Assembly (NCBI RefSeq): GCF_937892565.1
Contig: NZ_CALAHQ010000005.1
Span: 1-64,000, forward strand
Length of the DNA: 64,000 bases
Direction of reading: 5' to 3'
DNA from: an uncultured Roseicyclus sp.
GTDB lineage: Bacteria; Pseudomonadota; Alphaproteobacteria; Rhodobacterales; Rhodobacteraceae
Both the position numbers and the translations under genes were made by a program. Within the stretch, counting starts at the first letter, position 1; every line of letters starts with the position of its first letter. Shown here in pieces: positions 56,265 to 64,000 of this stretch. The notes beneath the pieces were generated by a model, which was not told the DNA's origin, did not search any database, and saw only the letters and a program-made list of their open reading frames with translations.

Positions 56265-56746
56265 GCGACAGCGCACCCACGACCGATCCCGGACGCAAGC
56301 TGACCGGGCGCCATGTGCTGGCGATCTTTGTCGGCGGTTTCGGTCTGATCTTCGCGGTGAATGCCTTCATGGCCTACAGCGCGGTGTCGACCTTTCCGGG
56401 GTTGGAGGTGTCTTCGAGCTATGCTGACAGCCAAAGCTTCGATCTGCGGCGCGATGCGCAAGACGCGCTGGGCTGGAGCGCGCGGGTCGAGGTGCCGGGC
56501 GACGGCACGCTGATCTTGCATCTGCTGGACCGCGATGGCGCGCTGGTGGCCCCCGCCGAATTGACCGCGCTCTTGACCCGGCCCACCAACCGGCAACAGG
56601 ATCAGTTGCTCGAGTTGCGCCGCGAAAACGGCGCCTTTGTCGCCCCAGTCGCGCTGGCGGATGGGCAATGGCGGCTGCGCCTGACGGGCGTGGCGCGCGA
56701 CGGGACCGAATACCGCCACAACATCACCTTTCGCCATTTCGAGTGA
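56261..56746 (+). CDS. ccoH: cbb3 oxidase assembly protein CcoH/FixH
   Basis: CcoH is a bitopic assembly factor needed for stable cbb3 oxidase. The 161 residues have one helix at about 14-36 (HVLAIFVGGFGLIFAVNAFMAYSA) and a periplasmic domain with GLEVSSSYADSQSFD-type start and a C-terminal GQWRLRLTGVARDGTEY. The start overlaps the ccoG stop (ATGA) and the stop lies 8 bp before ccoI. Confidence 0.92.
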   Translation: MSDSAPTTDPGRKLTGRHVLAIFVGGFGLIFAVNAFMAYSAVSTFPGLEVSSSYADSQSFDLRRDAQDALGWSARVEVPGDGTLILHLLDRDGALVAPAELTALLTRPTNRQQDQLLELRRENGAFVAPVALADGQWRLRLTGVARDGTEYRHNITFRHFE

Positions 56747-56754
56747 GCCCGATC

Positions 56755-58941
56755 ATGGTCGCCACCTTTGAGCATATCCGCCCTTCGGCCTGTCCGGCCT
56801 GCAATGCGGCGCCTGCGGCCGAATATCTGGCCGATACGCCCAAAGACGCCACCGTGATGCTGTCGCTGCCTGCCATCCATTGCGCGGGCTGCATATCGGG
56901 GGTCGAGCGCGCGCTGATGGCGGTGCCGGGCGTGCGGGAGGCGCGGGTGAACCTGACGCTGCGCCGCGCGTCGGTTCAGGCGGGCCCCGACGTGACGGCC
57001 GATGCCTTGGCCGCCGTGCTGGAGCGCGCGGGCTATGAAGCCCATGAGCTTGATCCCGGCGCGCTGGCCACCACCGATGCCGACCGCGCGGGCCGCGATC
57101 TGCTGATGCGGCTGGCCGTCGCCTTTTTCGCGATGATGAACGTCATGCTCTTGTCGGTCGCGGTCTGGTCGGGCGCCGATGGCGCGACCCGCGACATGAT
57201 GCACTGGATCAGCGGGCTGATCGCGGTTCCCGCCGTGATCTTTGCCGCGCGGCCCTTCTACGTCTCGGCCTGGGGGGCGCTCAGGGCGTGGCGCATCAAC
57301 ATGGATGTGCCGATCACCACGGCGATGCTGCTGGCGCTGGGCACCTCGATCGTCGAAACGGCGCTCTCGGGCCATCACGCCTATTTCGACGCGGCGGTGA
57401 TGCTGTGCTTCTTCCTGCTGGCCGGGCGTTACCTCGACCATCGCACGCGCGCCGCGGCGCGGTCGGCGGCGCAGGAACTGGCCGCCCTCGAGGTGCCGCG
57501 CGCGATCTTGCTGACGCCCGCAGGCGAACAGACCGTAGCCGCAGGGGCGCTTGTCCCGGGCGACCATGTGCTGGTGCGCCCCGGTGGGCGCATCCCGGTC
57601 GATGGGGTGGTGCGCGCGGGCCAGTCCGAGCTTGACCGCTCGCTGATGACCGGCGAAAGCCTGCCCGCCTTCGCGGGCCCTGGCTATGCCGTCAGCGCGG
57701 GCGAGGTCAATCTGACCGGTCCCCTGACCGTCGAGGTGATCGCCGCAGGCCGCGACACCGCGCTGCACCGGATCGCCGATCTGGTTGCCGTCGCGGAATC
57801 GGGCCGTGCCAATTACAGCCTGCGCGCCGAGATGGCAGCAAGGCTCTATGGGCCGGGCATTCACCTGCTTGCTGCGGTCTCGGCCATCGGCTGGTGGATG
57901 CACACGCAAGACATCCGGCTTGCCTTCAACATCGCCGCCGCCGTGCTGATCATCACCTGCCCCTGCGCGCTGGCGCTGGCGGTTCCCGCCGTCACCACCG
58001 CGGCCTCGGGGCGGTTGTTCCGCCGTGGCCTGCTGATCAAGTCGGGTACCGCCCTTGAACGTCTGGCCGAGGTCGATACCGTCGTCTTCGACAAGACCGG
58101 CACGCTTACCACCGGTACGCCCGAACCCGTCGACCTCGCGGCACAGCCCGAGGCCGAGATGCGCGTGGCGCTTGCGCTGGCCGAGGGCTCATCCCACCCG
58201 CTGGCCGAGGCGCTGGCGCGCGGCCTGCGCGCGCGCGGCCTGCGCCCCGCCACCGTCACCGCCCTGACCGAGGTTCCGGGCTACGGCATCGAAGGGCAGT
58301 GGCGCGGCCACACCGTCCGGCTTGGCCGTGCCGCTTGGGTCGGGGCCGCGCCGCTTGACGTGACCGCGACCTTTCTCTCCCTCGGAGACGATGCGCCGCC
58401 GCGCGCGCTGAGCTTCACCGATACGCTGCGCGAAGGCGCGGCCGAAACCGTCGCCGCGCTGCGGGCATCGGGCAAGCGGGTGATCGTGATCTCGGGCGAC
58501 ACGCAGGGCGCGGTCGACCGCTTCGCGGCGCGCATCGGCATAGACGAGGTCGTGGCCGAGGCGCTGCCGCAAGACAAGCTGGCGCGCATCAAGGCGCTGA
58601 CCGATGGCGGTGCGCGCGTGCTGATGGTGGGCGACGGGCTCAACGACACCGCGGCGCTGGCTGCCGCCCATGTCTCGATGTCGCCCGCTTCCGCGCTTGA
58701 TGCCGCGCGCACGGCGTCCGACATGGTGCTGATGGGCCGTTCGCTGGCACCCATCGCCGAGGCAAGCGTGACATCCGTGATCGCCGCGCGCCGCATCCGC
58801 CAGAACTTTGCCATCGCCGCCGCCTACAACATTCTCGCCGTGCCGCTTGCGGTGGCGGGCCTGTGCTCGCCGCTGATCGCGGCCTTGGCGATGTCGACCT
58901 CCTCCGTTACGGTGGCGCTCAACGCCATGAGGCTGAAATGA
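56755..58941 (+). CDS. ccoI: copper-transporting P1B-type ATPase CcoI/FixI
   Basis: CcoI exports copper from the cytoplasm for CuB insertion into the oxidase. The 728 residues have an N-terminal metal-binding domain (PAIHCAGCISGVERALM near residues 40-56), eight helices, the membrane CPC site in ITCPCALALAVP, the phosphorylation site VFDKTGTLTTG (D near 446), the ATP-binding GSSHPLAEAL and the hinge VGDGLNDTAAL. The ATG at 56755 is chosen; GTG 56743 in the same frame overlaps the ccoH stop. It is followed by ccoS. Confidence 0.96.
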   Translation: MVATFEHIRPSACPACNAAPAAEYLADTPKDATVMLSLPAIHCAGCISGVERALMAVPGVREARVNLTLRRASVQAGPDVTADALAAVLERAGYEAHELDPGALATTDADRAGRDLLMRLAVAFFAMMNVMLLSVAVWSGADGATRDMMHWISGLIAVPAVIFAARPFYVSAWGALRAWRINMDVPITTAMLLALGTSIVETALSGHHAYFDAAVMLCFFLLAGRYLDHRTRAAARSAAQELAALEVPRAILLTPAGEQTVAAGALVPGDHVLVRPGGRIPVDGVVRAGQSELDRSLMTGESLPAFAGPGYAVSAGEVNLTGPLTVEVIAAGRDTALHRIADLVAVAESGRANYSLRAEMAARLYGPGIHLLAAVSAIGWWMHTQDIRLAFNIAAAVLIITCPCALALAVPAVTTAASGRLFRRGLLIKSGTALERLAEVDTVVFDKTGTLTTGTPEPVDLAAQPEAEMRVALALAEGSSHPLAEALARGLRARGLRPATVTALTEVPGYGIEGQWRGHTVRLGRAAWVGAAPLDVTATFLSLGDDAPPRALSFTDTLREGAAETVAALRASGKRVIVISGDTQGAVDRFAARIGIDEVVAEALPQDKLARIKALTDGGARVLMVGDGLNDTAALAAAHVSMSPASALDAARTASDMVLMGRSLAPIAEASVTSVIAARRIRQNFAIAAAYNILAVPLAVAGLCSPLIAALAMSTSSVTVALNAMRLK

Positions 58942-58948
58942 GCACGCG

Positions 58949-59107
58949 ATGGATATCCTGGGGGTTCTGATCCCGGTCAGCCTGTTTCTGGGCGCCGTTG
59001 GGCTTGGCGCTTTCTGGTGGATGCTCAGAAAGGGCCAGTTCGACGACCCCGATGGCGATGCCCACCGCATCTTGCGCGATGATTACGATGACACGCCCAA
59101 ATCATGA
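58949..59107 (+). CDS. ccoS: cbb3 oxidase maturation protein CcoS
   Basis: CcoS is a small single-helix protein required for cofactor insertion in cbb3 oxidase. The 52 residues start MDILGVLIPVSLFLGAVGLG, one membrane helix, then AFWWMLRKGQFDDPDGDAHR, the family's WxxxxGQFDD motif, with an acidic tail. It lies 7 bp after the ccoI stop and closes ccoGHIS. Confidence 0.95.
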   Translation: MDILGVLIPVSLFLGAVGLGAFWWMLRKGQFDDPDGDAHRILRDDYDDTPKS

Positions 59108-59167
59108 TGGCTCGGGTGTGCCTTCAGGCGCACCATCCGCGCCAAAGCTGCACCAGACAGCGCATCC

Positions 59168-60046
59168 TTACGCCTGACCCCGTTCCTTGGCGCGCGCCCG
59201 CAGCAGCGTGAACAGCCCCGCGGCCACCACAATCGCCGCGCCCAAGGCCACATTCCATTCCAATGCCTCGCCGAACACCGTGATCCCCAGCGTTGCGGCA
59301 AAGACCAGTTGCAGATAGGCAAAGGGCTGCACCGCGCTGGCTTCGGCGACATCATAGGCCTTGATCAACAGCCAATGACCCGTGGCGCCGGTGACGCACA
59401 AAAGCGCCATCCACGCCCAGTCGACCGGCGTCATCGGTTCCCAGAACCAGATGCCCACGGCCGTCATCACCACCGCCCCCACCGTGCCGGTGTAGAAAAA
59501 GCTGGTCGCCGCCGTGTCCTTGCGCGCGGCAAACCGCGTCATCAAGCCGTAAAGCGCGAACATCAGCGCCGAGGCAAGCGCGATCAGCGCCTCTGCCTGA
59601 AACACCCGGAAACCCGGCTGCAAGATGATCAAGACACCCGCAAACCCTACACCGATCGCCGTCCAGCGCCGCCAGCCGACCTTTTCGCCCAAGATCGGCC
59701 CCGAGAGTGCCGCCACCAACAGCGGGTAGCAGGTAAAGACCGCATGGCTTTCCACCAATCCCAAAAGCACAAAGGCCAGCACCATGACACAGATCTCGGC
59801 CGCCAACAGAACGCCCCGGAATATCTGCACGCCCGGCTGGCTGGTCGCCGCAGCCGCCCGCAATCCGCCCGCCTTGCGCGCGGCCACCGCCATGACAAAG
59901 GCGGCAAAGAACCAATAGCGGAGCATCACCACCATCAGCACATTGTATTCGCCCGCAAGGTGCCGGCTGATCCCGTCTTGCATGGCAAAGACAAAGCTGG
60001 TTGCCACCATCAGCCAGATGCCCAGTTTCGTATTCTGAACCGCCAC
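59168..60046 (-). CDS. DMT (EamA) family transporter
   Basis: This 292-residue protein with ten helices has two EamA repeats, the drug/metabolite transporter fold. Landmarks are MVATSFVFAMQDGISRHLAG near 12, LLGLVESHAVFTCYPLLVA near 95 and AYDVAEASAVQPFAYLQLVF near 230-250. The substrate is unknown. The start is GTG at 60046, one base inside the mnmD stop (TAGTG), with a GAGGG site; the frame runs upstream to 60217 but inside mnmD. The pair is probably translationally coupled. Confidence 0.85.
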   Translation of the reverse strand: MAVQNTKLGIWLMVATSFVFAMQDGISRHLAGEYNVLMVVMLRYWFFAAFVMAVAARKAGGLRAAAATSQPGVQIFRGVLLAAEICVMVLAFVLLGLVESHAVFTCYPLLVAALSGPILGEKVGWRRWTAIGVGFAGVLIILQPGFRVFQAEALIALASALMFALYGLMTRFAARKDTAATSFFYTGTVGAVVMTAVGIWFWEPMTPVDWAWMALLCVTGATGHWLLIKAYDVAEASAVQPFAYLQLVFAATLGITVFGEALEWNVALGAAIVVAAGLFTLLRARAKERGQA

Positions 60047-60723
60047 TAAAGCCGCCCTCGTGTCATGTGCCGCTTGCGTCCATAGCCCGGCACGCGACAA
60101 ACCGCAAAGCCCGCTTCGGCCAGTGCGGCACGCACACACCCCGCTGCCGAATAGGTGGCACAACTGCCCCCCGGTGCCGTATGGTCGGCCACCGCACGCA
60201 ACAGCGCGGGCTCCCATAATTCCGGATTGCGGGCGGGGGCAAACCCGTCAAGAAACCACGCATCCGCGCACCCCCCCCACGCCGGCACGGTCTGACGCGC
60301 ATCGCCAAAGACGATCCGCACCGATAGCTCTGGCGTCTCGATCTGGCCCGATCCCTCCAACGCGGCGGCGATGGCATCGGCAAAGGGGGCTGCCTCGGGA
60401 AAAGCCGCAAGTGCCAGGCGTGCATCGCGCGGGGACAGGGGAAAAGCCTCGAAGCTGGTGAAATGCAAGGGCCCCCGCAAGCCCGCCTCCGACCAGGACA
60501 GCGCAGCCGCAATCAGGTTCAGACCCGTCCCAAAACCCAGCTCGGCAATATGAAAGCCGGGCTGGAACCGCATGGGCAGGTCGTTGCCCGCCAGAAACAC
60601 ATGGCGCGTTTCGGCCAACCCGTCATCGAGCGAAAAGAAGGGGTCGTCAAAGCGTTGTGAGACAGGCACCCGGCCACCTGACGCGGTGTCGCGCCAATCG
60701 ATCTGATGTCTTGGCTGGTCCAT
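60046..60723 (-). CDS. mnmD: tRNA 5-methylaminomethyl-2-thiouridine methyltransferase domain protein MnmD
   Basis: MnmD uses SAM to methylate nm5s2U to mnm5s2U at the wobble position of some tRNAs. In E. coli it is the N-terminal half of MnmC; here it is a separate 225-residue protein. It has RFDDPFFSLDDGLAETRHVFL, the SAM loop HIAELGFGTGLNLIAAAL near residues 58-75, the SFEAFPLS, and the catalytic-face LDGFAPARNPELW near 160-172. The FAD-containing half lies divergently 96 bp away (60819). The stop overlaps the DMT gene's GTG start. Confidence 0.92.
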   Translation of the reverse strand: MDQPRHQIDWRDTASGGRVPVSQRFDDPFFSLDDGLAETRHVFLAGNDLPMRFQPGFHIAELGFGTGLNLIAAALSWSEAGLRGPLHFTSFEAFPLSPRDARLALAAFPEAAPFADAIAAALEGSGQIETPELSVRIVFGDARQTVPAWGGCADAWFLDGFAPARNPELWEPALLRAVADHTAPGGSCATYSAAGCVRAALAEAGFAVCRVPGYGRKRHMTRGRL

Positions 60724-60818
60724 GCCCTGCGGCTCGTCTAATGCTGCGCTCCGGCCGTAGCGTCATGTTGCGCGGGGCCCTAGCGACACGACACTGCGGC
60801 AGGGCCGGGGGATTGGCA

Positions 60819-61853
60819 ATGGCAGAGCTTCGGATATACGGCGCGGGCGTCTTTGGCCTGTCGATCGCATGGGAGGCCACCCGGCGCGGCGCGTCGGTCG
60901 AAGTGGTGGACCCCTATGGAATCGGGGCCGGATCCTCGGGTGGGCTGGTTGGTGCGCTGGCCCCGCATGTGCCCGATGACTGGACCGCCAAGAAACAGGT
61001 GCAATTCGACGCGCTGGAAATGGCCGATGGCTTTTGGGCCAGCGTGGCGATGGCGGGCGGGGTCGATCCCGGCTATGCCCGGACCGGGCGGCTGCAACCC
61101 GTGATCGATGAAACCGGCCTTGCCTTGGCCCGTCAGCGCGGCGCCACGGCGCGCGATCTGTGGCAGGGGCGCTATGACTGGTCGCTTGTGCCTGTCACCG
61201 ATTTCCCCGGTCTGCTCGACAGTCCGACGGGCTGGCTTGTGCATGACACGCTGACCGCACGGCTGCACCCGCGCCGCGCCTGTGCGGCACTTGCCGCTGC
61301 CATCACGGCACAGGGTGGGCGCATCCGGGCGGCGGCCTCCGACGGCGCCGCGACCGAGGTCTGGGCCACCGGGGTCGCCGGTTTGAACGATCTGTCGCGC
61401 GATCTGGGCCGGGCCGTTGGCAACGGCGTCAAGGGACAGGCTGCGCTTTTGCGCGCCGATCTGCGCACCGCGCCGCAGCTTTTCGCCGAGGCGCTGCATA
61501 TCGTGCCTCATGCGGATGGCACTGTGGCCATCGGTTCTACCTCGGAACGTTACTATGACGCCGCCGATACCACCGATGCCCAGCTTGATGCCTTGATCGC
61601 CACCGCGCGCCGGCTTTGCCCGGCCTTGCAGGATGCTGCGCTGCTGGATCGCTGGGCGGGGTTGCGCCCGCGCACGCTGTCGCGCGCGCCGATGCTGGGG
61701 GCGCACCCCACGCGGCCCGGCGCCTATGTCGCCAATGGCGGCTTCAAGATCGGCTTTGGCATGGCGCCGATGGTCGCGCGGCTGATGACCGATCTGGTCC
61801 TTGAAGGGCGTGACGCGATCCCCGACAGCTTCCGGGTCGCGGCCAATCTCTAG
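60819..61853 (+). CDS. FAD-dependent oxidoreductase, MnmC-C-like
   Basis: This 344-residue protein is a DAO-family flavoprotein with the FAD-binding start LRIYGAGVFGLSIAWEATRRGASVEVVD at residues 4-31, RTGRLQPV near 90, and the C-terminal GLRPRTLSRAPMLGAHP and NGGFKIGFGMAP. The C-terminal half of E. coli MnmC is of this family and removes the carboxymethyl group from cmnm5s2U. Being divergent from mnmD, it may supply that step; that role is inferred. Glycine or D-amino-acid oxidation is an alternative. Its last 4 bp overlap the FMN reductase gene (CTAG). Confidence 0.8.
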   Translation: MAELRIYGAGVFGLSIAWEATRRGASVEVVDPYGIGAGSSGGLVGALAPHVPDDWTAKKQVQFDALEMADGFWASVAMAGGVDPGYARTGRLQPVIDETGLALARQRGATARDLWQGRYDWSLVPVTDFPGLLDSPTGWLVHDTLTARLHPRRACAALAAAITAQGGRIRAAASDGAATEVWATGVAGLNDLSRDLGRAVGNGVKGQAALLRADLRTAPQLFAEALHIVPHADGTVAIGSTSERYYDAADTTDAQLDALIATARRLCPALQDAALLDRWAGLRPRTLSRAPMLGAHPTRPGAYVANGGFKIGFGMAPMVARLMTDLVLEGRDAIPDSFRVAANL

Positions 61854-62386
61854 CCCGCCGCGCGCTTCAGATCGCCCATCAACTCGGTCAGGAGCTGCAC
61901 CGGCTTCTCGCCCGTCAGCCGCCCGTTTGCATCGAATTCCCGTTCGGGGGCAGCGATCATCACCTCGGGCCCCGGCAGAACCTGCGCCCGAAACGGCGAC
62001 AGCGCATGGCGCAGCGTCATCTGCGTGCGCTCGCCGCCCGCGCGGCCCGCGGCGGCCGACAAGATCGCCACCGGCTTGTCGCGCCAGACCCCGCCCGGCA
62101 CCCGGCTGATCCAGTCGAGCGCGTTTTTCAGCACACCCGACATGGCCTTGTTGTATTCGGGCCCCGCGATCACCACCGCATCGGCAGCGCGGATCTGATC
62201 GGCCACAAGCCGCACCTCGGGCGGGATGCCCAGCGCCTCCAGATCGCCGTCATACAGCGGCAGGCGCAGGTTGGCTTCGGTGAACTCTGCGGGGTCGAAC
62301 AGCCGCGCGGCCTCAAGCATCAGCTTGCGGTTCCACGATGCCGCCCGCAGCGAGCCACAGATTCCAAGCAGCCTCAAGCTGGACAT
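61850..62386 (-). CDS. NADPH-dependent FMN reductase family protein
   Basis: This 178-residue flavodoxin-fold protein starts LRLLGICGSLRAASWNRKLM (FMN phosphate loop with GSLR-xxS-xNRK) and has GPEYNKAMSGVLKNALDWISR near residues 75-95, the NADPH-dependent FMN reductase/azoreductase signature. It reduces flavin, quinones or azo dyes; the true substrate is unknown. The ATG at 62386 is chosen; the frame reaches upstream to 62491. It ends against the FAD oxidoreductase gene in a 4-bp convergent overlap and is divergent from the TPP enzyme gene. Confidence 0.88.
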   Translation of the reverse strand: MSSLRLLGICGSLRAASWNRKLMLEAARLFDPAEFTEANLRLPLYDGDLEALGIPPEVRLVADQIRAADAVVIAGPEYNKAMSGVLKNALDWISRVPGGVWRDKPVAILSAAAGRAGGERTQMTLRHALSPFRAQVLPGPEVMIAAPEREFDANGRLTGEKPVQLLTELMGDLKRAAG

Positions 62387-62441
62387 TTCCCGTTCCCTCC
62401 GGTCAAACCCTCTGGCAACGGAGCTAACGCAGGAGCGCGCG

Positions 62442-64000
62442 ATGTCCAAGCGGCATGGGGGAAGAATTCTGGCCGACCAGCTGGCGATCAACGGCGTGCG
62501 GCGTGTGTTCTCGGTGCCGGGCGAAAGCTTTCTGGCGGCACTTGACGGGCTTTACGATCACCAGATCCAGAACATCGTCTGCCGTCAGGAAGGCGGCGCC
62601 GCGATGATGGCCGAGGCCCATGCCAAGCTGACAGGCCAGCCCGGCGTGATCTTTGTCACGCGCGGGCCCGGCGCCACCAATGCCGCTTCGGGCCTGCATG
62701 TGGCGATGCAGGACCAGACACCGATGGTGGCTTTTGTGGGCCAGATCGCGCTGACCGACCGCGACCGGGGGGCCTTTCAGGAGGTGGATTACCGCCGCTT
62801 CTTTTCGCCGCTGGTGAAATGGGCGGCCGAGGTGGAAACCACCGCGCGTCTGCCCGAATACATCGCGCGTGCCTTTCATGTCGCGCGCTCGGGCCGGCCT
62901 GGCCCGGTGGTTCTGGCGCTGCCCGAAGATATCTTGTCGGCGATGGCCGATGTGCCCGATCTGGGGCCCGCGCGCCCGCCGATGTCTGCGGTCGATCCGC
63001 TGATCGCACAGGCGCTTCTGGATCGGCTCTTGGCCCATGATCGCCCGCTGATCGTGGCGGGTGGTCCGGGCTGGACACAGGCCGCACAGGCCGATCTCGA
63101 GGCGCTGGCCAGCGCCACGGGCCTGCCCGTCGCTGTCACCTTTCGACGGCAGGATTACATCGACAACGCGCATCCCGGTTTCATCGGTGATCTGGGCGTG
63201 GGGATGAACCCCAGGCTCGGCGCCCGCCTGCGTCAGGCCGATGCGCTCTTGATCCTTGGGGCACGCATGGGGGAAAGCGCTACAAACGGCTATACGCTGA
63301 TTGACCCGGCCAATCCCGCCAAGATGATCGTCCACATCCATCCCGACCCTGATGAGATCGGCACGGTTTACCAGCCCACCGCCAGCCTTGCCGCGCCCGC
63401 CCCCGCGGTGCTGGCCGCCTTGCGCGGCGCCAAGGGCCGGATCAGGGACCAAAGCTGGACCCTGCAGGCGCGTGCCGATTACGAAAGCTGGCAACAGCCG
63501 CAAGAAACGCCGGGTGCGGTCAAGATGGAACAGGTGGTGCGCACGATCTCGGATCGTTATGCCGGGCGCGCGATCTACACCAATGGCGCGGGCAATTATG
63601 CAGCCTTTGTCCATCGCTATGCGCGCTATCACGGCTACAAGACCCAACTGGCCCCCACATCGGGTTCGATGGGCTATGGTCTGCCTGCCGCAATCGCCGC
63701 CAAGCTGGAATATCCCCAGCGCCCGGTGATCTGTTTCGCCGGTGATGGCTGTCTTCAGATGACACTGCAAGAACTGTCGACTGCCCGCCAATATGGCGCC
63801 GACATCACGGTGATCATCGCCAATAACGGCCGCTACGGCACGATCCGCATGCATCAGGAACTGCACTACCCGGGGCGGGTGTCGGGAACCGACCTGTTCA
63901 ACCCCGACTATGTCCAGCTTGCCGCCTCCTATGGCGGCACGGGTCATCTGGTGACCGCGATGGAGCAACTTTCCTTGGCCCTCGATGCCGCCGATCGGGG
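62442..64000 (+). CDS. thiamine diphosphate-dependent enzyme, acetolactate synthase-like (3' end cut by window)
   Basis: This frame stays open to the right edge, so the C-terminus is missing after about 519 residues. It starts at ATG 62442 with a CAGGAG site. Catalytic glutamate is in CRQEGGAAMMAEAHAKLTG (residue 50); the central domain is of TPP_enzyme_M type; the TPP motif is GDGCLQMTLQELSTARQYG followed by NN near 460. It resembles acetolactate synthase large subunits but no small subunit is next to it, and related decarboxylases or sulfoacetaldehyde acetyltransferases have the same layout. Specificity is unresolved. Confidence 0.85.
   Translation, partial: MSKRHGGRILADQLAINGVRRVFSVPGESFLAALDGLYDHQIQNIVCRQEGGAAMMAEAHAKLTGQPGVIFVTRGPGATNAASGLHVAMQDQTPMVAFVGQIALTDRDRGAFQEVDYRRFFSPLVKWAAEVETTARLPEYIARAFHVARSGRPGPVVLALPEDILSAMADVPDLGPARPPMSAVDPLIAQALLDRLLAHDRPLIVAGGPGWTQAAQADLEALASATGLPVAVTFRRQDYIDNAHPGFIGDLGVGMNPRLGARLRQADALLILGARMGESATNGYTLIDPANPAKMIVHIHPDPDEIGTVYQPTASLAAPAPAVLAALRGAKGRIRDQSWTLQARADYESWQQPQETPGAVKMEQVVRTISDRYAGRAIYTNGAGNYAAFVHRYARYHGYKTQLAPTSGSMGYGLPAAIAAKLEYPQRPVICFAGDGCLQMTLQELSTARQYGADITVIIANNGRYGTIRMHQELHYPGRVSGTDLFNPDYVQLAASYGGTGHLVTAMEQLSLALDAADR

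Noticed and set aside
62424-63968. A 514-codon open frame opposite the TPP enzyme
   Set aside because: The plus-strand frame has the catalytic Glu and the GDG...NN motif; the minus frame has no recognisable domain.

Overview
The window looks like chromosome of an alphaproteobacterium of the Rhodobacteraceae (Rhodobacter, Paracoccus or Roseobacter type). The sequence is GC-rich throughout except for the first 2 kb. The gene set is typical of the family: mreBCD-mrdA-rodA, leuA with a leucine leader, a tandem glycine riboswitch before gcvTHP, a yejABEF peptide importer, and above all hemN-fnrL-uspA-ccoNOQP-ccoGHIS with FNR boxes. No phage, transposase, integrase or CRISPR array was seen.

Layout. 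1-9 kb (minus strand): surface polysaccharide genes (methyltransferase, pyruvyl transferase-like protein, large two-domain glycosyltransferase), tRNA-Gln, kdsA, and the capsule-export proteins KpsE and KpsT. 9-10.4 kb: an ArsR repressor and an ArsP-type permease with a palindromic operator. 10.4-11.8 kb: a uracil-DNA-glycosylase family gene broken by an exact 11-bp tandem duplication, then an SseB-family gene. 12-18.6 kb (minus): the rod-shape operon mreB-mreC-mreD-mrdA-rodA, ending in a hydroxyacid dehydrogenase with a TTG start. 18.7-20.6 kb: leuA with a leader peptide and attenuator, flanked by a hairpin cluster. 20.6-24.7 kb: SDR, an Fe-S photolyase/cryptochrome, a frameshifted 2OG-Fe(II) oxygenase, WrbA and a small metallopeptidase. 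24.7-36 kb: gltX, a glutamylcyclotransferase-like gene, the glycine-cleavage operon, a TlpA-like thioredoxin, argH with a 45-residue lipoprotein, greA and two unassigned family proteins. 36-40.8 kb: azlCD, an SbtA-type bicarbonate permease with a LysR regulator, pheA and a membrane-anchored cytochrome c. 40.9-46.8 kb: yejABEF. 46.9-59.1 kb: the microaerobic respiration block. 59.1-64 kb: a DMT permease, mnmD, an FAD oxidoreductase matching the other half of MnmC, an FMN reductase, and a TPP enzyme cut by the right edge.

Function. The most coherent unit is the oxygen-responsive block. FnrL senses oxygen with an Fe-S cluster. Perfect or near-perfect TTGAN-N4-NTCAA boxes sit between hemN and fnrL, between uspA and ccoN (two boxes) and before ccoG, so heme synthesis, the cbb3 oxidase and its copper/assembly proteins should be switched on together at low oxygen. 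Glycine cleavage is controlled by its own riboswitch and leucine synthesis by attenuation. Two genes are interrupted by small frameshifts, which may be real decay or sequence error. No wholly new system could be demonstrated. The best leads are the tandem hairpin arrays, the duplication-broken glycosylase, the SbtA-LysR pair, and the long unassigned N-terminal half of the glycosyltransferase.
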